DNA of 64,000 bases from Burkholderia pyrrocinia (GCF_001028665.1 NZ_CP011503.1:806001-870000), one strand, 5' to 3'. Positions 8,822-18,441 are shown, counted from the first letter of the stretch. Made by a program: numbers and translations. Notes: generated from the letters alone by a model not told the origin.

Positions 8822-8893
8822 CACAGTTGCTTGTTTCCTTCGTCCGAAGGAGTCTGCGAGTATTCACGCGGCCACCCGGCCGCGTTTTTTTTT
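8822..8893 (+). ncRNA. Candidate small RNA ending in orphan terminator
   Basis: A plus-strand segment in a gap between two minus-strand genes. A -10-like TACACT sits at 8810-8815, which would start a transcript near 8822. The segment contains a short hairpin (CCTTC-gtcc-GAAGG, 8838-8851), a linker, and a strong intrinsic terminator at 8867-8893. No plus-strand gene lies upstream or downstream, so the terminator is not explained as a gene end or attenuator. I see no good -35 element, and the transcript is inferred only. Confidence 0.4.
8867..8893 (+). terminator. Orphan intrinsic terminator
   Basis: CGCGGCC-accc-GGCCGCG stem followed by nine T residues on the plus strand. Read on the minus strand the stem has no T-run after it, so it is directional. 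There is no plus-strand coding gene to terminate. Confidence 0.75.
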
Positions 8894-8977
8894 GCGTGCG
8901 CGGCCGGATCCGGTGCGCGCCGTCTCAAGCATGACGAAGCGATTGTGCTGCCGCTCGCGGCACAACAGCACGTCGCG

Positions 8978-9751
8978 TCACGCCCGATAACCGGGATCGA
9001 TGCGATCGACGATGCGCTGCAGCGCGTCGAATGCGTCCTGCCCCGCGCCATGCTTCGGATCGAAGTTCAGCGAATCGCGCACGCACCCTTCGAGCACCGG
9101 CGGTGCGATCGGCAGCGCGTCGCCGATCGCGTGCGTGGCGACCTGCACCTCGCATGCGCGGTTGAGCAGCCACATCAGCGAGAACGTCTGCGCGAGCGTC
9201 GCGCCGATCGTCACCGGTCCGTGGTTGCGCAGCAGCAGCACGGGCCGCCCGCCGGCACTCTCGACGATGCGCCGCCCCTCCTCCAGATGCACGGTGATGC
9301 CCTCGAAGTCGTGAAACGCGATCTTCCCGTACAACTGCGCGGAATAGAAATTCGAGAACGACAGCCCGTCGCGCGAACAGCACACGGCCATCGTGGGCGT
9401 CGTGTGCACGTGCATCACGCAGTGCGCATCGGGCAGCGCCGCATGGATCGCGCTGTGGAACGTGAAGCCGGCCGGATTGATCGGCCAGTCGGAATGGCCG
9501 ATCACGTTGCCGTCGATGTCGATCTTCACGAGGTTCGACGCGCACACCTCGCGGTAATGGAGCCCGAACGGGTTGATCAGGAAATGCCCGTCCTCGCCAG
9601 GCACGCGCAGCGAGATATGGTTGTAGATCAGCTCGGTCCAGCCCAGATGATCGAAGATGCGGTAGGCCGCCGCGAGCTGCACGCGCGCCTGCCATTCGGC
9701 TTCGGAGAAGCGGGCGGGACGCGTGAACGGCTGGTTCGGTACACGTTGCAT
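8978..9751 (-). CDS. Class II aldolase/adducin family protein
   Basis: 257-residue protein of the class II aldolase/adducin fold. The catalytic zinc histidines appear in MHVHTTPT (about residue 107) and LLRNHGPVTIG (about residue 180); YNHISLRVPG and INPFGLHYREV match the N-terminal part of the family. Members include fuculose- and ribulose-phosphate aldolases and decarboxylase-like enzymes; adducin-like versions such as this often have no known substrate. ATG at 9751 chosen because the domain starts soon after. It stands alone: both same-strand neighbours are more than 170 bases away. Confidence 0.88.
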   Translation of the reverse strand: MQRVPNQPFTRPARFSEAEWQARVQLAAAYRIFDHLGWTELIYNHISLRVPGEDGHFLINPFGLHYREVCASNLVKIDIDGNVIGHSDWPINPAGFTFHSAIHAALPDAHCVMHVHTTPTMAVCCSRDGLSFSNFYSAQLYGKIAFHDFEGITVHLEEGRRIVESAGGRPVLLLRNHGPVTIGATLAQTFSLMWLLNRACEVQVATHAIGDALPIAPPVLEGCVRDSLNFDPKHGAGQDAFDALQRIVDRIDPGYRA

Positions 9752-9926
9752 GGGGAACTCCGGTTGCAGGTGTGGGCGGTGCGCATGGCGCGGGCCGTCC
9801 GGCGGCACCATTACGCTGCCACGATAGTTGCGTGCACAACCATATCACCATTCCCGGTGCACCGGTAACGCGGGTTTAGCCGGAGCGCTTCCGTCCTTTA
9901 GGGACTGTTCCCGCTGATAACAGGCC

Positions 9927-11552
9927 CTAAAGCTGGTCGTCGACCGGCAGCAGCATGAAGATGCCGGTCATCAGGTTGCGCAGCAGCCCCGCGTGCGGAT
10001 CGACGTGATAGGTGGTCGGCCGGCCGTCGTCCGTGCCCGTCCACTCGAGTTCGGGTGCGCCGCCGCCCGCCGGCGTCGCGAGGCTCACGCGATAGCTTTC
10101 GTCCGGCTGCGTCACGCGCGCGAAGATCGTCGCGACCTGCTGCGCGAGCGCCGGGCTGTGGATCACGAGCGCGAGTTCGGTATTCAGGTGCGCGGAACGC
10201 GGATCGAGGTTCATCGAGCCGATCACCAGAATCTTCCGGTCGATCACGTACGCCTTCGCGTGCAGGCTCGCACGCGAGCGCGACCCGAACACGCGCGCGC
10301 GCTGCCGGCCGGGCTGCGCCTTGAACTCGTACAGCTCGACGCCGTGCTGCAGCAACGGCACGCGGTACGGCCCGTAACCGGCCTGCACGGCAACCGCGTC
10401 GGTCGCGGCGAGCGAATTCGTCAGGATCGCGACGCGCACGCCGCGCGCGGTCGTGTCGCCGAGGATCTTCACACCCGCGTCGTGCGGCACGAAATACGGC
10501 GAGAACGCGAGGAATTCCTGCTGCGCGCCGCGTATCAGCTCGACGAGGCGCTGCATCGGCGGGCTCACGTACGCGTCGGTCGGCTGCGCGACCTTGTCGG
10601 GTGCGTCGGCCTTGAACTCGGCCGGCGCCCATACGAGCGCGAGTTCGTCGCGCACGATCTGCTGCGCGAGCGGCGTCGCGTTCAGCGGCTTCGCGTTGTA
10701 CGGATCGGCGTTCTGGCGCCAGTGGTTGCGCAGCTCGTCGCGCATCGCGTCGAGATCCTTCGGATCGAACGACTGGTGATTCAGCACGCGCAGCGGATAG
10801 CTGCTCGCGCTCGCCCAGTAAGTGTCGAAGCTCGCCGAGATGTCGTTCGTCACGGGGCCGGCGGCGAGCACGTCGAGATCGCGGAACTGCAGCGTCGGGC
10901 TCGCGCTGAAGTATTCGTCGCCGAGATTGCGGCCGCCGACGATCGCGATCTGGTTGTCCGCGATCATCGCCTTGTTGTGCATCCGGCGCGTGAAGCTGTC
11001 GATGCGCGTGAAGAAGTCGGTCGTGCGCTCGACCATGCGCTGCCGCGACGCGCCGAACGGGTTGAACACGCGGATCTCGATGTTCGGGTGCGTGTTCAGC
11101 GCGGCCATGATGCGATCGATGTCGCGGAAGTTCAGGTCGTCGACCAGCATCCGTACGCGCACGCCGCGATCGGCCGCGTACAGCGCCGCGGCGAGCAGCA
11201 GCTTGCCGGTCGTGTCCTCGGTCGCGATGTAGTACTGCATGTCGAGCGTCTTCGTCGCGGCGCGCGCAAGCGCAATGCGCATCTGCAGCGCCTCGGCACC
11301 GTCCGCCAGCAGCCGGAAACCCGACTGGCCCGGATGCGCAGCCTCGGGGGCAGCCAGCGCGTCGCGCAGCGGCGTCGCGGTATCGGACGGCAACGCATGG
11401 GAGATCGGGCGATCGAGCGTGGTGGCGGGCGGATGCGTCGCGCACGCGGCGACGAGCGACAGCAGCACGCAGACGGCCAGCGCGCGGGCCGGGCCGCACG
11501 CGGCGCGCCACGACAGCGCGGCCGGCGCGCGCCGGATGAAAGACCTGGGCAC
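9927..11552 (-). CDS. Phospholipase D-like lipoprotein
   Basis: 541-residue envelope protein with two PLD-type catalytic motifs, HNKAMIAD (about residue 185) and HAKAYVID (about residue 430), each followed by GGRNLG or GSMNLD. Two HKD motifs in one chain is the cardiolipin synthase/phospholipase D arrangement. The N-terminus has a hydrophobic segment and a lipobox-like LSLVAAC, so a lipid anchor is likely, unlike classic cardiolipin synthases with TM helices. GTG 11552 is chosen because GAGGAAG lies in front; an ATG at 11588 would add 12 residues. Whether it makes cardiolipin or degrades phospholipid is open. Confidence 0.87.
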   Translation of the reverse strand: MPRSFIRRAPAALSWRAACGPARALAVCVLLSLVAACATHPPATTLDRPISHALPSDTATPLRDALAAPEAAHPGQSGFRLLADGAEALQMRIALARAATKTLDMQYYIATEDTTGKLLLAAALYAADRGVRVRMLVDDLNFRDIDRIMAALNTHPNIEIRVFNPFGASRQRMVERTTDFFTRIDSFTRRMHNKAMIADNQIAIVGGRNLGDEYFSASPTLQFRDLDVLAAGPVTNDISASFDTYWASASSYPLRVLNHQSFDPKDLDAMRDELRNHWRQNADPYNAKPLNATPLAQQIVRDELALVWAPAEFKADAPDKVAQPTDAYVSPPMQRLVELIRGAQQEFLAFSPYFVPHDAGVKILGDTTARGVRVAILTNSLAATDAVAVQAGYGPYRVPLLQHGVELYEFKAQPGRQRARVFGSRSRASLHAKAYVIDRKILVIGSMNLDPRSAHLNTELALVIHSPALAQQVATIFARVTQPDESYRVSLATPAGGGAPELEWTGTDDGRPTTYHVDPHAGLLRNLMTGIFMLLPVDDQL

Positions 11553-11788
11553 GGAAACTTCCTCGACTGGCGGAACAAAAGTCCGCATTCGCCGCGGCGC
11601 GCGGCTGGCGGGCGGTTCCGGCCGATTCTAGTGGGCGCCCGATGAACCGGTCAATCGCGCGGGCGGCGCAGGCAGCGCCCCGCTGCGGCAGCGGGCGGCC
11701 GGAGCACGACCGCGTGCCCGGCGTCGAAGTCCGATCACCCCGGATCCGCCCGCCGGGCGGCCCGCGCACCGAAGCGGTCCGACCAATC

Positions 11789-12505
11789 TCATTGCCCGTC
11801 GCCGCTGCGCTCGAAGTGGCTGCGCACGTAGTCGATATGCGTCTGCATCGCGGTGCGCGCCTCTTCGGGCCGGTGCGCGCAAATCGCGTCGCACACGACG
11901 CGGTGCTGCAGCAACAGCAGCTCGGACGCCTGCTCGTCGTGCGTCGTCATGCCCGCGGCGTTGATCGTGATGTGCTCGCGCAGCATCCCGATCACGCTCG
12001 CATGCAAGTGCAGGAACATCGTGTTGTGCGATGCGAGCGCGATCGCCTCGTGCAGCTTCGCGTCGGTCGCGGCTTCGACGGCCGCGTCGTCGTTCGCATG
12101 CGCGGTTTCGAGTTCGCGCAGCAGCGTGCGGATCCGGCGCCGGTCGTTCGCGTCGGCCCGCAGCGCGGCGAAATACGCGGTCGCACCTTCGAGCACGCGG
12201 CGGAATTCGAGGATGTCGTCGCGCAGCGCCGGATGATCGGCCACCAGCTGGCCCCACGGCGACGCGATGCCCGCGCGCAACTGGTCCGTCACGTAGACGC
12301 CCGCGCCGCGCCGGCTCTGCAGCAGCCCGCGCGCGACGAGCCGCTGGGTCGCCTCGCGCACCGTATTGCGCGCGACGCCGTACTGCTGCGCGAGCACACG
12401 CTCGGCCGGCAGGCGCGCACCGGCAGGCCAGGTGCCGTCGAGCAGCGCCGTCTCGATCTTGCGCATCACCACTTCGGTCCGGCCCCGTGCCGTCATCGCT
12501 GCCAT
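11789..12505 (-). CDS. lldR: FadR/GntR-family regulator, probable L-lactate regulator LldR
   Basis: 238-residue GntR-family regulator of the FadR subgroup: winged helix (about residues 10-75, with WPAGARLPAERVLAQQYGVA and REATQRLVARGLL) and an all-helical C-terminal ligand domain containing the His-rich FCD core (DAKLHEAIALASHN, LLLQHRVVCDAI). It diverges from the lactate operon, and an ATTGG-N5-CCAAT repeat sits between them, so it is most likely the lactate-responsive repressor. ATG 12505 has GGAGGGAG upstream; 12532 is in frame but lacks this. Function rests mainly on context. Confidence 0.85.
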   Translation of the reverse strand: MAAMTARGRTEVVMRKIETALLDGTWPAGARLPAERVLAQQYGVARNTVREATQRLVARGLLQSRRGAGVYVTDQLRAGIASPWGQLVADHPALRDDILEFRRVLEGATAYFAALRADANDRRRIRTLLRELETAHANDDAAVEAATDAKLHEAIALASHNTMFLHLHASVIGMLREHITINAAGMTTHDEQASELLLLQHRVVCDAICAHRPEEARTAMQTHIDYVRSHFERSGDGQ

Positions 12506-12539
12506 CGTCGCGTCTCCCTCCGGAATGCCCATCGCGCCG

Positions 12540-12554
12540 ATTGGCCCAACCAAT
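12540..12554. promoter_or_regulatory. Candidate LldR operator
   Basis: ATTGG-cccaa-CCAAT, a perfect inverted repeat between divergent lldR and lutA, 35 bases upstream of lldR and 85 upstream of lutA. FadR-subgroup regulators typically recognise TGGT/ACCA-like half sites, which this resembles. A partial relative, GGTCCGACC, lies at the lldR 3' end (11776-11784) and may be chance. Confidence 0.5.
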
Positions 12555-12639
12555 TTGAGCTGCGGCGCCGTCGCGGGAATTATGCAGCGAAATCGTCGTC
12601 CCGCATCCGCATGCCGGGCCGTCGCCACTGGAGCGAGAC

Positions 12640-13440
12640 ATGAACGAAAGGCAGTACCCCGCCGCCGCCCCCGCGCACGTCTATCTGTTCGCGACCTGCC
12701 TGGTCGACCTGTTCGTCCCCGAAGCGGGGCTCGACGCGGTCCTCCTGCTGGAGCGCGAAGGCCTGACCGTCCACTATCCGCGTGGCCAGAGCTGCTGCGG
12801 GCAGCCGGCCTACAGCAGCGGCAATCCCGACGAAGCGCGCCGCGTCGCGGCCGCGCAGCTCGACCTGTTCGCCGAACCGTGGCCCGTGATCGTGCCGTCC
12901 GGCTCGTGCGCGGGCATGATCCGGCACCATTGGCCGGCGCTGTTCGCCGACGATCCCGTCCACGGCCCGAAGGCGCGCGCGATCGCGGACCGAACCTACG
13001 AACTCGCCGAATTCCTCGTCCATGTGCTCGACGTGCAACTCGACGCGGCCGCGGCAAATGCCGGGCCCGACGAGCGCGTCGTGCTGCACACGTCGTGCGC
13101 GGCGCGCCGCGAGATGGGCACGCGCGTGCACGGCGTCGCGCTCGTCGACGCGCTGCCGGGCGTGACGCGGATCGAACACGAACGCGAATCCGAATGCTGC
13201 GGCTTCGGCGGCACGTTCTCGTTGAAGCATCCCGACATCTCCGGCGCGATGGTGCGCGACAAGGTCGCGTCGGCCTGCGCGACCGGCTGCGACCGGCTCG
13301 TGTCCGCGGACTGCGGCTGCCTGCTGAACATCGGCCACGCTGCGACCAAGGCCGGCGCGCCGCTGCCCGTCGAACATCTCGCGAGCTTCCTGTGGCGGCG
13401 CACGGCCGGCGCCGCGTCGCTGCGCGGAGACAAGCGATGA
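12640..13440 (+). CDS. lutA: L-lactate utilisation protein LutA/LldE, CCG-domain (Fe-S) subunit
   Basis: 266-residue protein with two cysteine-rich CCG domains, as in heterodisulfide reductase and glycolate oxidase iron-sulfur subunits. The motifs are SCCGQPAYSSG (about residue 45) and HTSCAARR with ESECCGFGGTFS (about residues 150-190). With LutB and LutC it forms the cytoplasmic lactate oxidation complex. It opens a four-gene operon, and its stop overlaps the lutC start (ATGA). The start has GGAG 6 bases upstream. Length is normal for the family. Confidence 0.93.
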   Translation: MNERQYPAAAPAHVYLFATCLVDLFVPEAGLDAVLLLEREGLTVHYPRGQSCCGQPAYSSGNPDEARRVAAAQLDLFAEPWPVIVPSGSCAGMIRHHWPALFADDPVHGPKARAIADRTYELAEFLVHVLDVQLDAAAANAGPDERVVLHTSCAARREMGTRVHGVALVDALPGVTRIEHERESECCGFGGTFSLKHPDISGAMVRDKVASACATGCDRLVSADCGCLLNIGHAATKAGAPLPVEHLASFLWRRTAGAASLRGDKR

Positions 13441-14177
13441 GCGTGCGCGCCGCGATTCTCGCGCGCCTGCGCGCCGCCGCCCCGGGCGTCGCCGCGACGG
13501 CCGCCCCCGCGCTCGACGCGCGCATCGACACGCATTACGACACGCGCCGCGCATCGGCCGCGCACGATCCGCACACACTCGCACAGGCGATGCAGACCGC
13601 GCTCGCCGCATCGCACGCGGAGGTCTGGTGCGCGACCGACGACGAATGGCCCGCTCAGCTTGCCGCGCGCCTCGCCGACGCCGGCGTGCGCCGCCTGCTG
13701 CTCGACCCGGCCCGCGCCGAATCCGCGGCGCTCGCCCGCGCACTGCCCGACGCGGTCGCACCCGTGCCGTTCGACCGGCCGATCGATGCGTGGAAGACCG
13801 AACTGTTCGACACGATCGACGCGGGCTTCACCGTCGCACGCTCGGGCATCGCGGCAACCGGCACCGTCGTGCTCGCACCCGATGCCGGTACGCCGCGCAC
13901 GGTGTCGCTGGTGCCGCCGCTGCATGTCGCGCTCGTCCACGCGAACACGCTCCATATAGACCTGCACGCGGCCGTGCATGCGGAGCGATGGCACGCCGGC
14001 ATGCCGACCAATCTCGTGCTGGTGTCGGGGCCGTCGAAGACGTCCGACATCCAGCAGACACTCGCCTATGGCGCGCATGGCCCGCGCCGCCTGTGGGTCG
14101 TGATCGTCACCGATCCGGCTGCCAATGCCATGGCCACCCGGCCGGCCGCAACCGCTTGCGAGGAGCTGCCGCGATGA
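13437..14177 (+). CDS. lutC: Lactate utilisation protein LutC/LldG
   Basis: 246-residue LUD-domain protein (LutC/YkgG family). The C-terminal half shows the conserved [29 protein letters not shown] and [12 protein letters not shown] blocks. It is needed for lactate oxidation with LutA and LutB. The N-terminal half is Ala-rich and divergent, as usual. Start overlaps the lutA stop and stop overlaps the lutB start, both as ATGA, so translation is coupled through all three. The order A-C-B differs from the A-B-C order of Bacillus. Confidence 0.9.
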   Translation: MSVRAAILARLRAAAPGVAATAAPALDARIDTHYDTRRASAAHDPHTLAQAMQTALAASHAEVWCATDDEWPAQLAARLADAGVRRLLLDPARAESAALARALPDAVAPVPFDRPIDAWKTELFDTIDAGFTVARSGIAATGTVVLAPDAGTPRTVSLVPPLHVALVHANTLHIDLHAAVHAERWHAGMPTNLVLVSGPSKTSDIQQTLAYGAHGPRRLWVVIVTDPAANAMATRPAATACEELPR

Positions 14178-15619
14178 GCGACCACACGCTGCAATTCGTT
14201 GCCCCCGGCGACTTCAAGGCCCGCGCGCGCGCCGCGCTCGACGATCCCGCACTGCGCCAGAGCTTTCGCGGCGCGATGGATTTCCTGCAGGGCAAGCGCG
14301 CGACGCAATTCCCCGACGATGCCGAGCTGCAGCAGTTGCGCGATCTCGGCGAAGCCGTGCGCCAGCACGCGCTCGCGCAGTTGCCCGCGCTGCTCGAACG
14401 GCTCGAGGCGAAGCTCGTCGAAGCCGGCGTGCACGTGCACTGGGCCGAAACGGCCGCCGACGCGAACGCGATCGTGCTCGGCATCGCGCAGGCGAAGAAG
14501 GCGCGTCGCGTGATCAAGGGCAAGTCGATGGCGAGCGAGGAAATCGAGCTGAACCATTACCTCGCGGATCACGGCGTCGACTGCATCGAGTCCGACATGG
14601 GCGAATTCATCGTGCAGCTTGCGGGCGAGAAGCCGTCGCATATCGTGATGCCGGCGATCCACAAGACGCGCGGCGACATCGCCGGGTTGTTCGAGAAACA
14701 CATCCCAGGCACGCGCTACACGGAGGACGTCGACGAGCTGATCCAGACCGGCCGGCGCGCGCTGCGCCGCGCGTTCGCCGACGCGGAGATCGGCCTGTCG
14801 GGCGTGAACTTCGCGGCGGCCGACACGGGCACGCTATGGCTCGTCGAGAACGAAGGCAACGGCCGCCTGTCGACGACCGTGCCCGACACGCACATCGCGA
14901 TCATGGGGATCGAGAAGGTCGTCGAGAAGCTCGAGCACATCGTGCCGCTGTCGAGCCTGCTCACGCGCTCGGCCACCGGCCAGGCGATCACAACCTACTT
15001 CAACCTGATCTCGGGCCCGCGCCGCGCCGGCGAACGCGACGGCCCGCGCGAACTGCATCTCGTGCTGCTCGACAACGGCCGCACGCAGGCCTACGCGGAC
15101 GAACAACTGCGAACGACGCTGCAGTGCATCCGCTGCGGCGCGTGCATGAACCACTGCCCCGTCTATACGCGCATCGGCGGCCACGCCTACGGGACGACCT
15201 ACCCGGGGCCGATCGGCAAGATCATCTCGCCGCACCTGCTCGGCCTCGACGCGACGGCCGACCTGCCGACCGCGTCGACGCTGTGCGGCGCATGCGGCGA
15301 GGTGTGCCCGGTCCGGATCCCGATCCCGCAACTGCTCGTGCGGCTGCGCACCGAGGCGAACCGCAAACCCGACGAACCCGTCGCGCATCCGCTGCGCGGC
15401 CAGGGCGCGAACTACAACCGCGCGGAAGACCTCGTGTGGCGCTTCTGGTCCGGCGCGTTCGCGCATCCGCGCGCGTACCGCGCGTTCCGCTGGACCGCAA
15501 CGCGCCTGCGCGCGCTGACGCCCGCGAAACAGATGGGCTGGACGCAACACCGCACGCCGCTCGAACCGGCGCCGCGCAGCCTGTCCGACCTGCTGCGCGC
15601 ACGCGGCCAGCCCGAATAG
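14174..15619 (+). CDS. lutB: Lactate utilisation iron-sulfur protein LutB/LldF
   Basis: 481-residue protein with an N-terminal LUD domain and a C-terminal ferredoxin-like domain. Two 4Fe-4S motifs are intact: [12 protein letters not shown] (about residue 318) and CGACGEVCP (about residue 375). The N-terminal half carries [24 protein letters not shown] and [16 protein letters not shown], typical of LutB. It is expected to pass electrons from lactate toward the respiratory chain. Start overlaps lutC; lldP follows 60 bases later. Confidence 0.93.
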   Translation: MSDHTLQFVAPGDFKARARAALDDPALRQSFRGAMDFLQGKRATQFPDDAELQQLRDLGEAVRQHALAQLPALLERLEAKLVEAGVHVHWAETAADANAIVLGIAQAKKARRVIKGKSMASEEIELNHYLADHGVDCIESDMGEFIVQLAGEKPSHIVMPAIHKTRGDIAGLFEKHIPGTRYTEDVDELIQTGRRALRRAFADAEIGLSGVNFAAADTGTLWLVENEGNGRLSTTVPDTHIAIMGIEKVVEKLEHIVPLSSLLTRSATGQAITTYFNLISGPRRAGERDGPRELHLVLLDNGRTQAYADEQLRTTLQCIRCGACMNHCPVYTRIGGHAYGTTYPGPIGKIISPHLLGLDATADLPTASTLCGACGEVCPVRIPIPQLLVRLRTEANRKPDEPVAHPLRGQGANYNRAEDLVWRFWSGAFAHPRAYRAFRWTATRLRALTPAKQMGWTQHRTPLEPAPRSLSDLLRARGQPE

Positions 15620-15678
15620 CACCCCCGGCTTTCCCGCCAGTACCCATAGAGATACAGACACAGATGGAGGAGACACCC

Positions 15679-17379
15679 ATGCAGGTTTGGCATCAGATCT
15701 ACACCCCGCTCGGCAGCCTCGGGCTGTCGGCGTTCGTCGCCGCGATCCCGATCATCTTCTTTTTCGTCGCGCTGGCCGCGCTGCGGATGAAGGGCCATGT
15801 CGCGGCCACGGTCACGCTGCTGCTGTCGCTCGGCGTCGCGATCCTCGCGTACGGAATGCCCGTGCCGCAGGCGCTCGCGGCGGCCGCCTTCGGCTTCGCA
15901 TACGGCCTGTGGCCGATCGCGTGGATCATCGTCGCGGCCGTGTTCCTGTACAAGATCGTCGTGAAGACCGGCCAGTTCGACGTCATCCGCGCGTCCGTGC
16001 TGTCGATCACCGACGACCAGCGCCTGCAGATGCTGCTGATCGGCTTCTCGTTCGGCGCGTTCCTCGAAGGCGCGGCCGGCTTCGGCGCGCCCGTCGCGAT
16101 CACGGCCGCGCTGCTCGTCGGCCTCGGTTTCAAGCCGCTTCACGCGGCCGGGCTGTGCCTGATCGCGAACACCGCGCCGGTCGCGTTCGGCGCGATGGGC
16201 ATCCCGATCATCGTCGCCGGGCAGGTGACGGGCATCGACCCGTTCCACATCGGCGCGATGGCCGGCCGCCAGCTGCCGCTGCTGTCGCTCGCGGTGCCGT
16301 TCTGGCTCGTGTTCATGATGGACGGGCTGCGCGGCGTGCGGCAGACCTGGCCGGCCGCGCTCGTCGCGGGCGGCAGCTTCGCGGTCACGCAGTACTTCAC
16401 GTCGAACCACATCGGGCCCGAGCTGCCGGACATCACGTCGTCGCTCGTCAGCCTCGTCGCGCTCGCGGCGTTCCTGAAAGTGTGGCAGCCGCGCACCGCG
16501 CAGCAGCCGGCCGGCGGCCTCGTCGCGTCCGGCGGCGGCGCGGCGCTGGCCGGGTTCGGCGCGGGCGGCTTCGGCACGGGCACGAGCCGGCAGGCGTCGC
16601 CGTACACACTCGTGCAGACCGTGCGCGCGTGGTCGCCGTTCCTGATCCTGACGGCCGTCGTCACCGTGTGGAGCATCGCGCCGTTCAAGGCGCTGTTCGC
16701 CGCGCACGGTGCGCTCGCGTCGACCGTGCTGAAGTTTCACGTGGCCGGGCTCGACCAGCTCGTCGTGAAGACCGCGCCGATCGCCGCGACGCCGAAGGCG
16801 CTCGACGCCGTGCTGAAGATCGATCTCGTGTCGGCGGTGGGCAGCGCGATCCTCGTGACCGCGCTGATCTCGATGGCGCTGTTGCGGATGAAGCCGCGCG
16901 ACGCGCTCGTCACGTTCGGCGAGACGCTGAAGGAGCTGACGCGCCCGATCCTGTCGATCGGCCTCGTGCTTGCATTCGCGTTCGTCGCGAACTACTCGGG
17001 GATGTCGTCGACGCTCGCGCTGATGCTGGCCGCGACCGGCGCCGCGTTCCCGTTCTTCTCGCCGTTCCTCGGCTGGCTCGGCGTGTTCCTGACCGGCTCG
17101 GACACGTCGTCGAACGCCCTGTTCTGCTCGCTGCAGCAGGCCACGGCCCATCAGCTCGGCGTGCCCGAGACGCTCGCGGTCGCCGCGAACACGACGGGCG
17201 GCGTGACCGCGAAGATGATCTCGCCGCAGTCGATCGCGGTCGCGTGCGCGGCGACAGGCCTCGTCGGCAAGGAGTCAGAGCTGTTCCGCTTCACGGTGCG
17301 GCACAGCCTGCTGTTCGCGGTGATCGTCGGGTTGATCACGCTCGTGCAGGCGTACGTGCTGCCGGGGATGGTGCCGTAA
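15679..17379 (+). CDS. lldP: L-lactate permease
   Basis: 566-residue inner-membrane carrier of the LctP family with about 12-14 hydrophobic helices. Family signatures include [20 protein letters not shown], the conserved glycine-rich transport motif, and the C-terminal [18 protein letters not shown] and [16 protein letters not shown]. It should import L-lactate, and often D-lactate and glycolate, for the enzymes encoded just upstream. GGAGGAG precedes ATG 15679; an in-frame ATG at 15664 overlaps that Shine-Dalgarno. A strong terminator follows. Confidence 0.93.
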   Translation: MQVWHQIYTPLGSLGLSAFVAAIPIIFFFVALAALRMKGHVAATVTLLLSLGVAILAYGMPVPQALAAAAFGFAYGLWPIAWIIVAAVFLYKIVVKTGQFDVIRASVLSITDDQRLQMLLIGFSFGAFLEGAAGFGAPVAITAALLVGLGFKPLHAAGLCLIANTAPVAFGAMGIPIIVAGQVTGIDPFHIGAMAGRQLPLLSLAVPFWLVFMMDGLRGVRQTWPAALVAGGSFAVTQYFTSNHIGPELPDITSSLVSLVALAAFLKVWQPRTAQQPAGGLVASGGGAALAGFGAGGFGTGTSRQASPYTLVQTVRAWSPFLILTAVVTVWSIAPFKALFAAHGALASTVLKFHVAGLDQLVVKTAPIAATPKALDAVLKIDLVSAVGSAILVTALISMALLRMKPRDALVTFGETLKELTRPILSIGLVLAFAFVANYSGMSSTLALMLAATGAAFPFFSPFLGWLGVFLTGSDTSSNALFCSLQQATAHQLGVPETLAVAANTTGGVTAKMISPQSIAVACAATGLVGKESELFRFTVRHSLLFAVIVGLITLVQAYVLPGMVP

Positions 17380-17400
17380 GCGGCACGCACCCAAAAAAAC

Positions 17401-17434
17401 AAAACCCCACGCCCGGAAGAGCGTGGGGTTTTTC
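17401..17434. terminator. Strong, probably bidirectional terminator
   Basis: A 12-base stem (AAAACCCCACGC/GCGTGGGGTTTT) with loop ccggaaga. A T-run follows on the plus strand and an A-run precedes it, so it can end lldP (plus) and also the convergent M48 gene (minus). Confidence 0.9.
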
Positions 17435-17480
17435 TTTTCGCCTGCCGATCGCCGGCGCTGGCCGGCGATCGGCTGCGCGA

Positions 17481-18242
17481 TCAGTTGCCCTTCGCGATGC
17501 GATCCTCGATGTGCTGCGCACGGCTCGCCGACGACGGGTGCGAGCTCATCATCGAGCTCTGGCCGCCATCGAGCTTCGCGAGCTTCTGGAATCCGGTGAC
17601 GAGGCCCTTCTGGGTCATGCCCTTCTGCTTCATCAGGTCGAACGAGTAGTCGTCCGCCGCGCTTTCCTGCGTCTGCGAGAACTGCGCGTTGATGAACTTC
17701 TCGGTGATGTCGCCGAGCTGCGAGCTCGACAGCGCCGCCACGCCCGGCGATGCCGCGCCGGCCGCGCTGCGCGCCGCGCTCACCGCGTACGCCGTCTGCA
17801 TCGCCTTCTTCGAGTGACCCAGTGCGACGTGGCCCATTTCATGGCCGATCACGCCGCGCAGCTCGTCGTCGTTCATCATGTCCATCAGGCCGCTGTACAC
17901 GCGCACGCAGCCGTTGCCCATCGCCCACGCGTTGACGTCCTTGGTCATGTAGACCTTGTAGTTGATCTTCTGGCCGTTCAGCGTCATGTCGCCGAAGCCC
18001 TTCATCACCTTCGTCAGGCGCTTCGAATACGCGCTGTTCGCCGGCGCGATCTTCGATTCGGCGTCGCTGGACTTGCACGAGTCGTTCGACAGCGCGGCGA
18101 TGTCTGCATCCGACAGCGTCGCTGCCTTGAACAGGTTCGTCCCCGCCGACGTCAGGCTGTTCGCGTCGAGGCTCTGTACCCCGCCGCACGCGCTCAACAG
18201 AAACGCCACGCCACACGCTGCCACCGCTTTCTTGAGTTGCAT
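17481..18242 (-). CDS. M48 family metalloprotease, lipoprotein (LoiP/YggG-like)
   Basis: 253-residue peptidase. The N-terminus is a lipoprotein signal with lipobox LLSACGG, so it should be anchored in the envelope. The zinc site HEMGH lies near residue 135, with the third ligand in ESAADDYSFDLM, both intact. Short M48 lipoproteins of this kind (LoiP, BepA relatives) take part in outer-membrane quality control. The sequence between is normal for the family. Its promoter region holds nested palindromes, suggesting specific regulation. Confidence 0.9.
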   Translation of the reverse strand: MQLKKAVAACGVAFLLSACGGVQSLDANSLTSAGTNLFKAATLSDADIAALSNDSCKSSDAESKIAPANSAYSKRLTKVMKGFGDMTLNGQKINYKVYMTKDVNAWAMGNGCVRVYSGLMDMMNDDELRGVIGHEMGHVALGHSKKAMQTAYAVSAARSAAGAASPGVAALSSSQLGDITEKFINAQFSQTQESAADDYSFDLMKQKGMTQKGLVTGFQKLAKLDGGQSSMMSSHPSSASRAQHIEDRIAKGN

Positions 18243-18306
18243 CCCGGATCCCTCGATAGTTGTATTTGGGAGCGGCGATTTTGCATAATCCGGCAGAAAA
18301 TTACCA

Positions 18307-18345
18307 GATGTTTACATCCTATGACACCTTAATTACTCATAGGAT
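18307..18345. promoter_or_regulatory. Nested palindromes upstream of the M48 protease gene
   Basis: In an AT-rich island 65-100 bases upstream of the M48 start: GATGT-tt-ACATC at 18307-18318 and a perfect 9-base inverted repeat ATCCTATGA-N12-TCATAGGAT at 18316-18345. The two overlap by three bases. They look like operator sites; the larger could also fold as a 9-bp hairpin. Confidence 0.45.
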
Positions 18346-18441
18346 TGGTGCGAAGCGGCGATTTTCGGCGGAATTGACGATCAAAACAGGAGCAATCGCC
18401 CGCGAGCGGGCGACGATCGGGATGGAAAACGGGCGCGCCGC

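Larger units (their letters stand above)
8578..8977. other. 400-base intergenic region without protein gene
   Basis: Between the CHRD gene start and the class II aldolase gene end. I find no credible protein gene. It should hold the CHRD promoter (minus strand) and, on the plus strand, an orphan hairpin terminator with a possible short transcript in front of it, listed separately. Confidence 0.6.

Noticed and set aside
9827..9840. GTTGCGTGCACAAC as an operator upstream of the aldolase gene
   Set aside because: Only 4-base arms match and the inner GTGCAC is off centre; likely chance.
9993..11645. 550-codon plus-strand frame opposite the phospholipase D gene
   Set aside because: Arg/Ala-rich translation with no recognisable domain; the minus strand carries intact HKD motifs.
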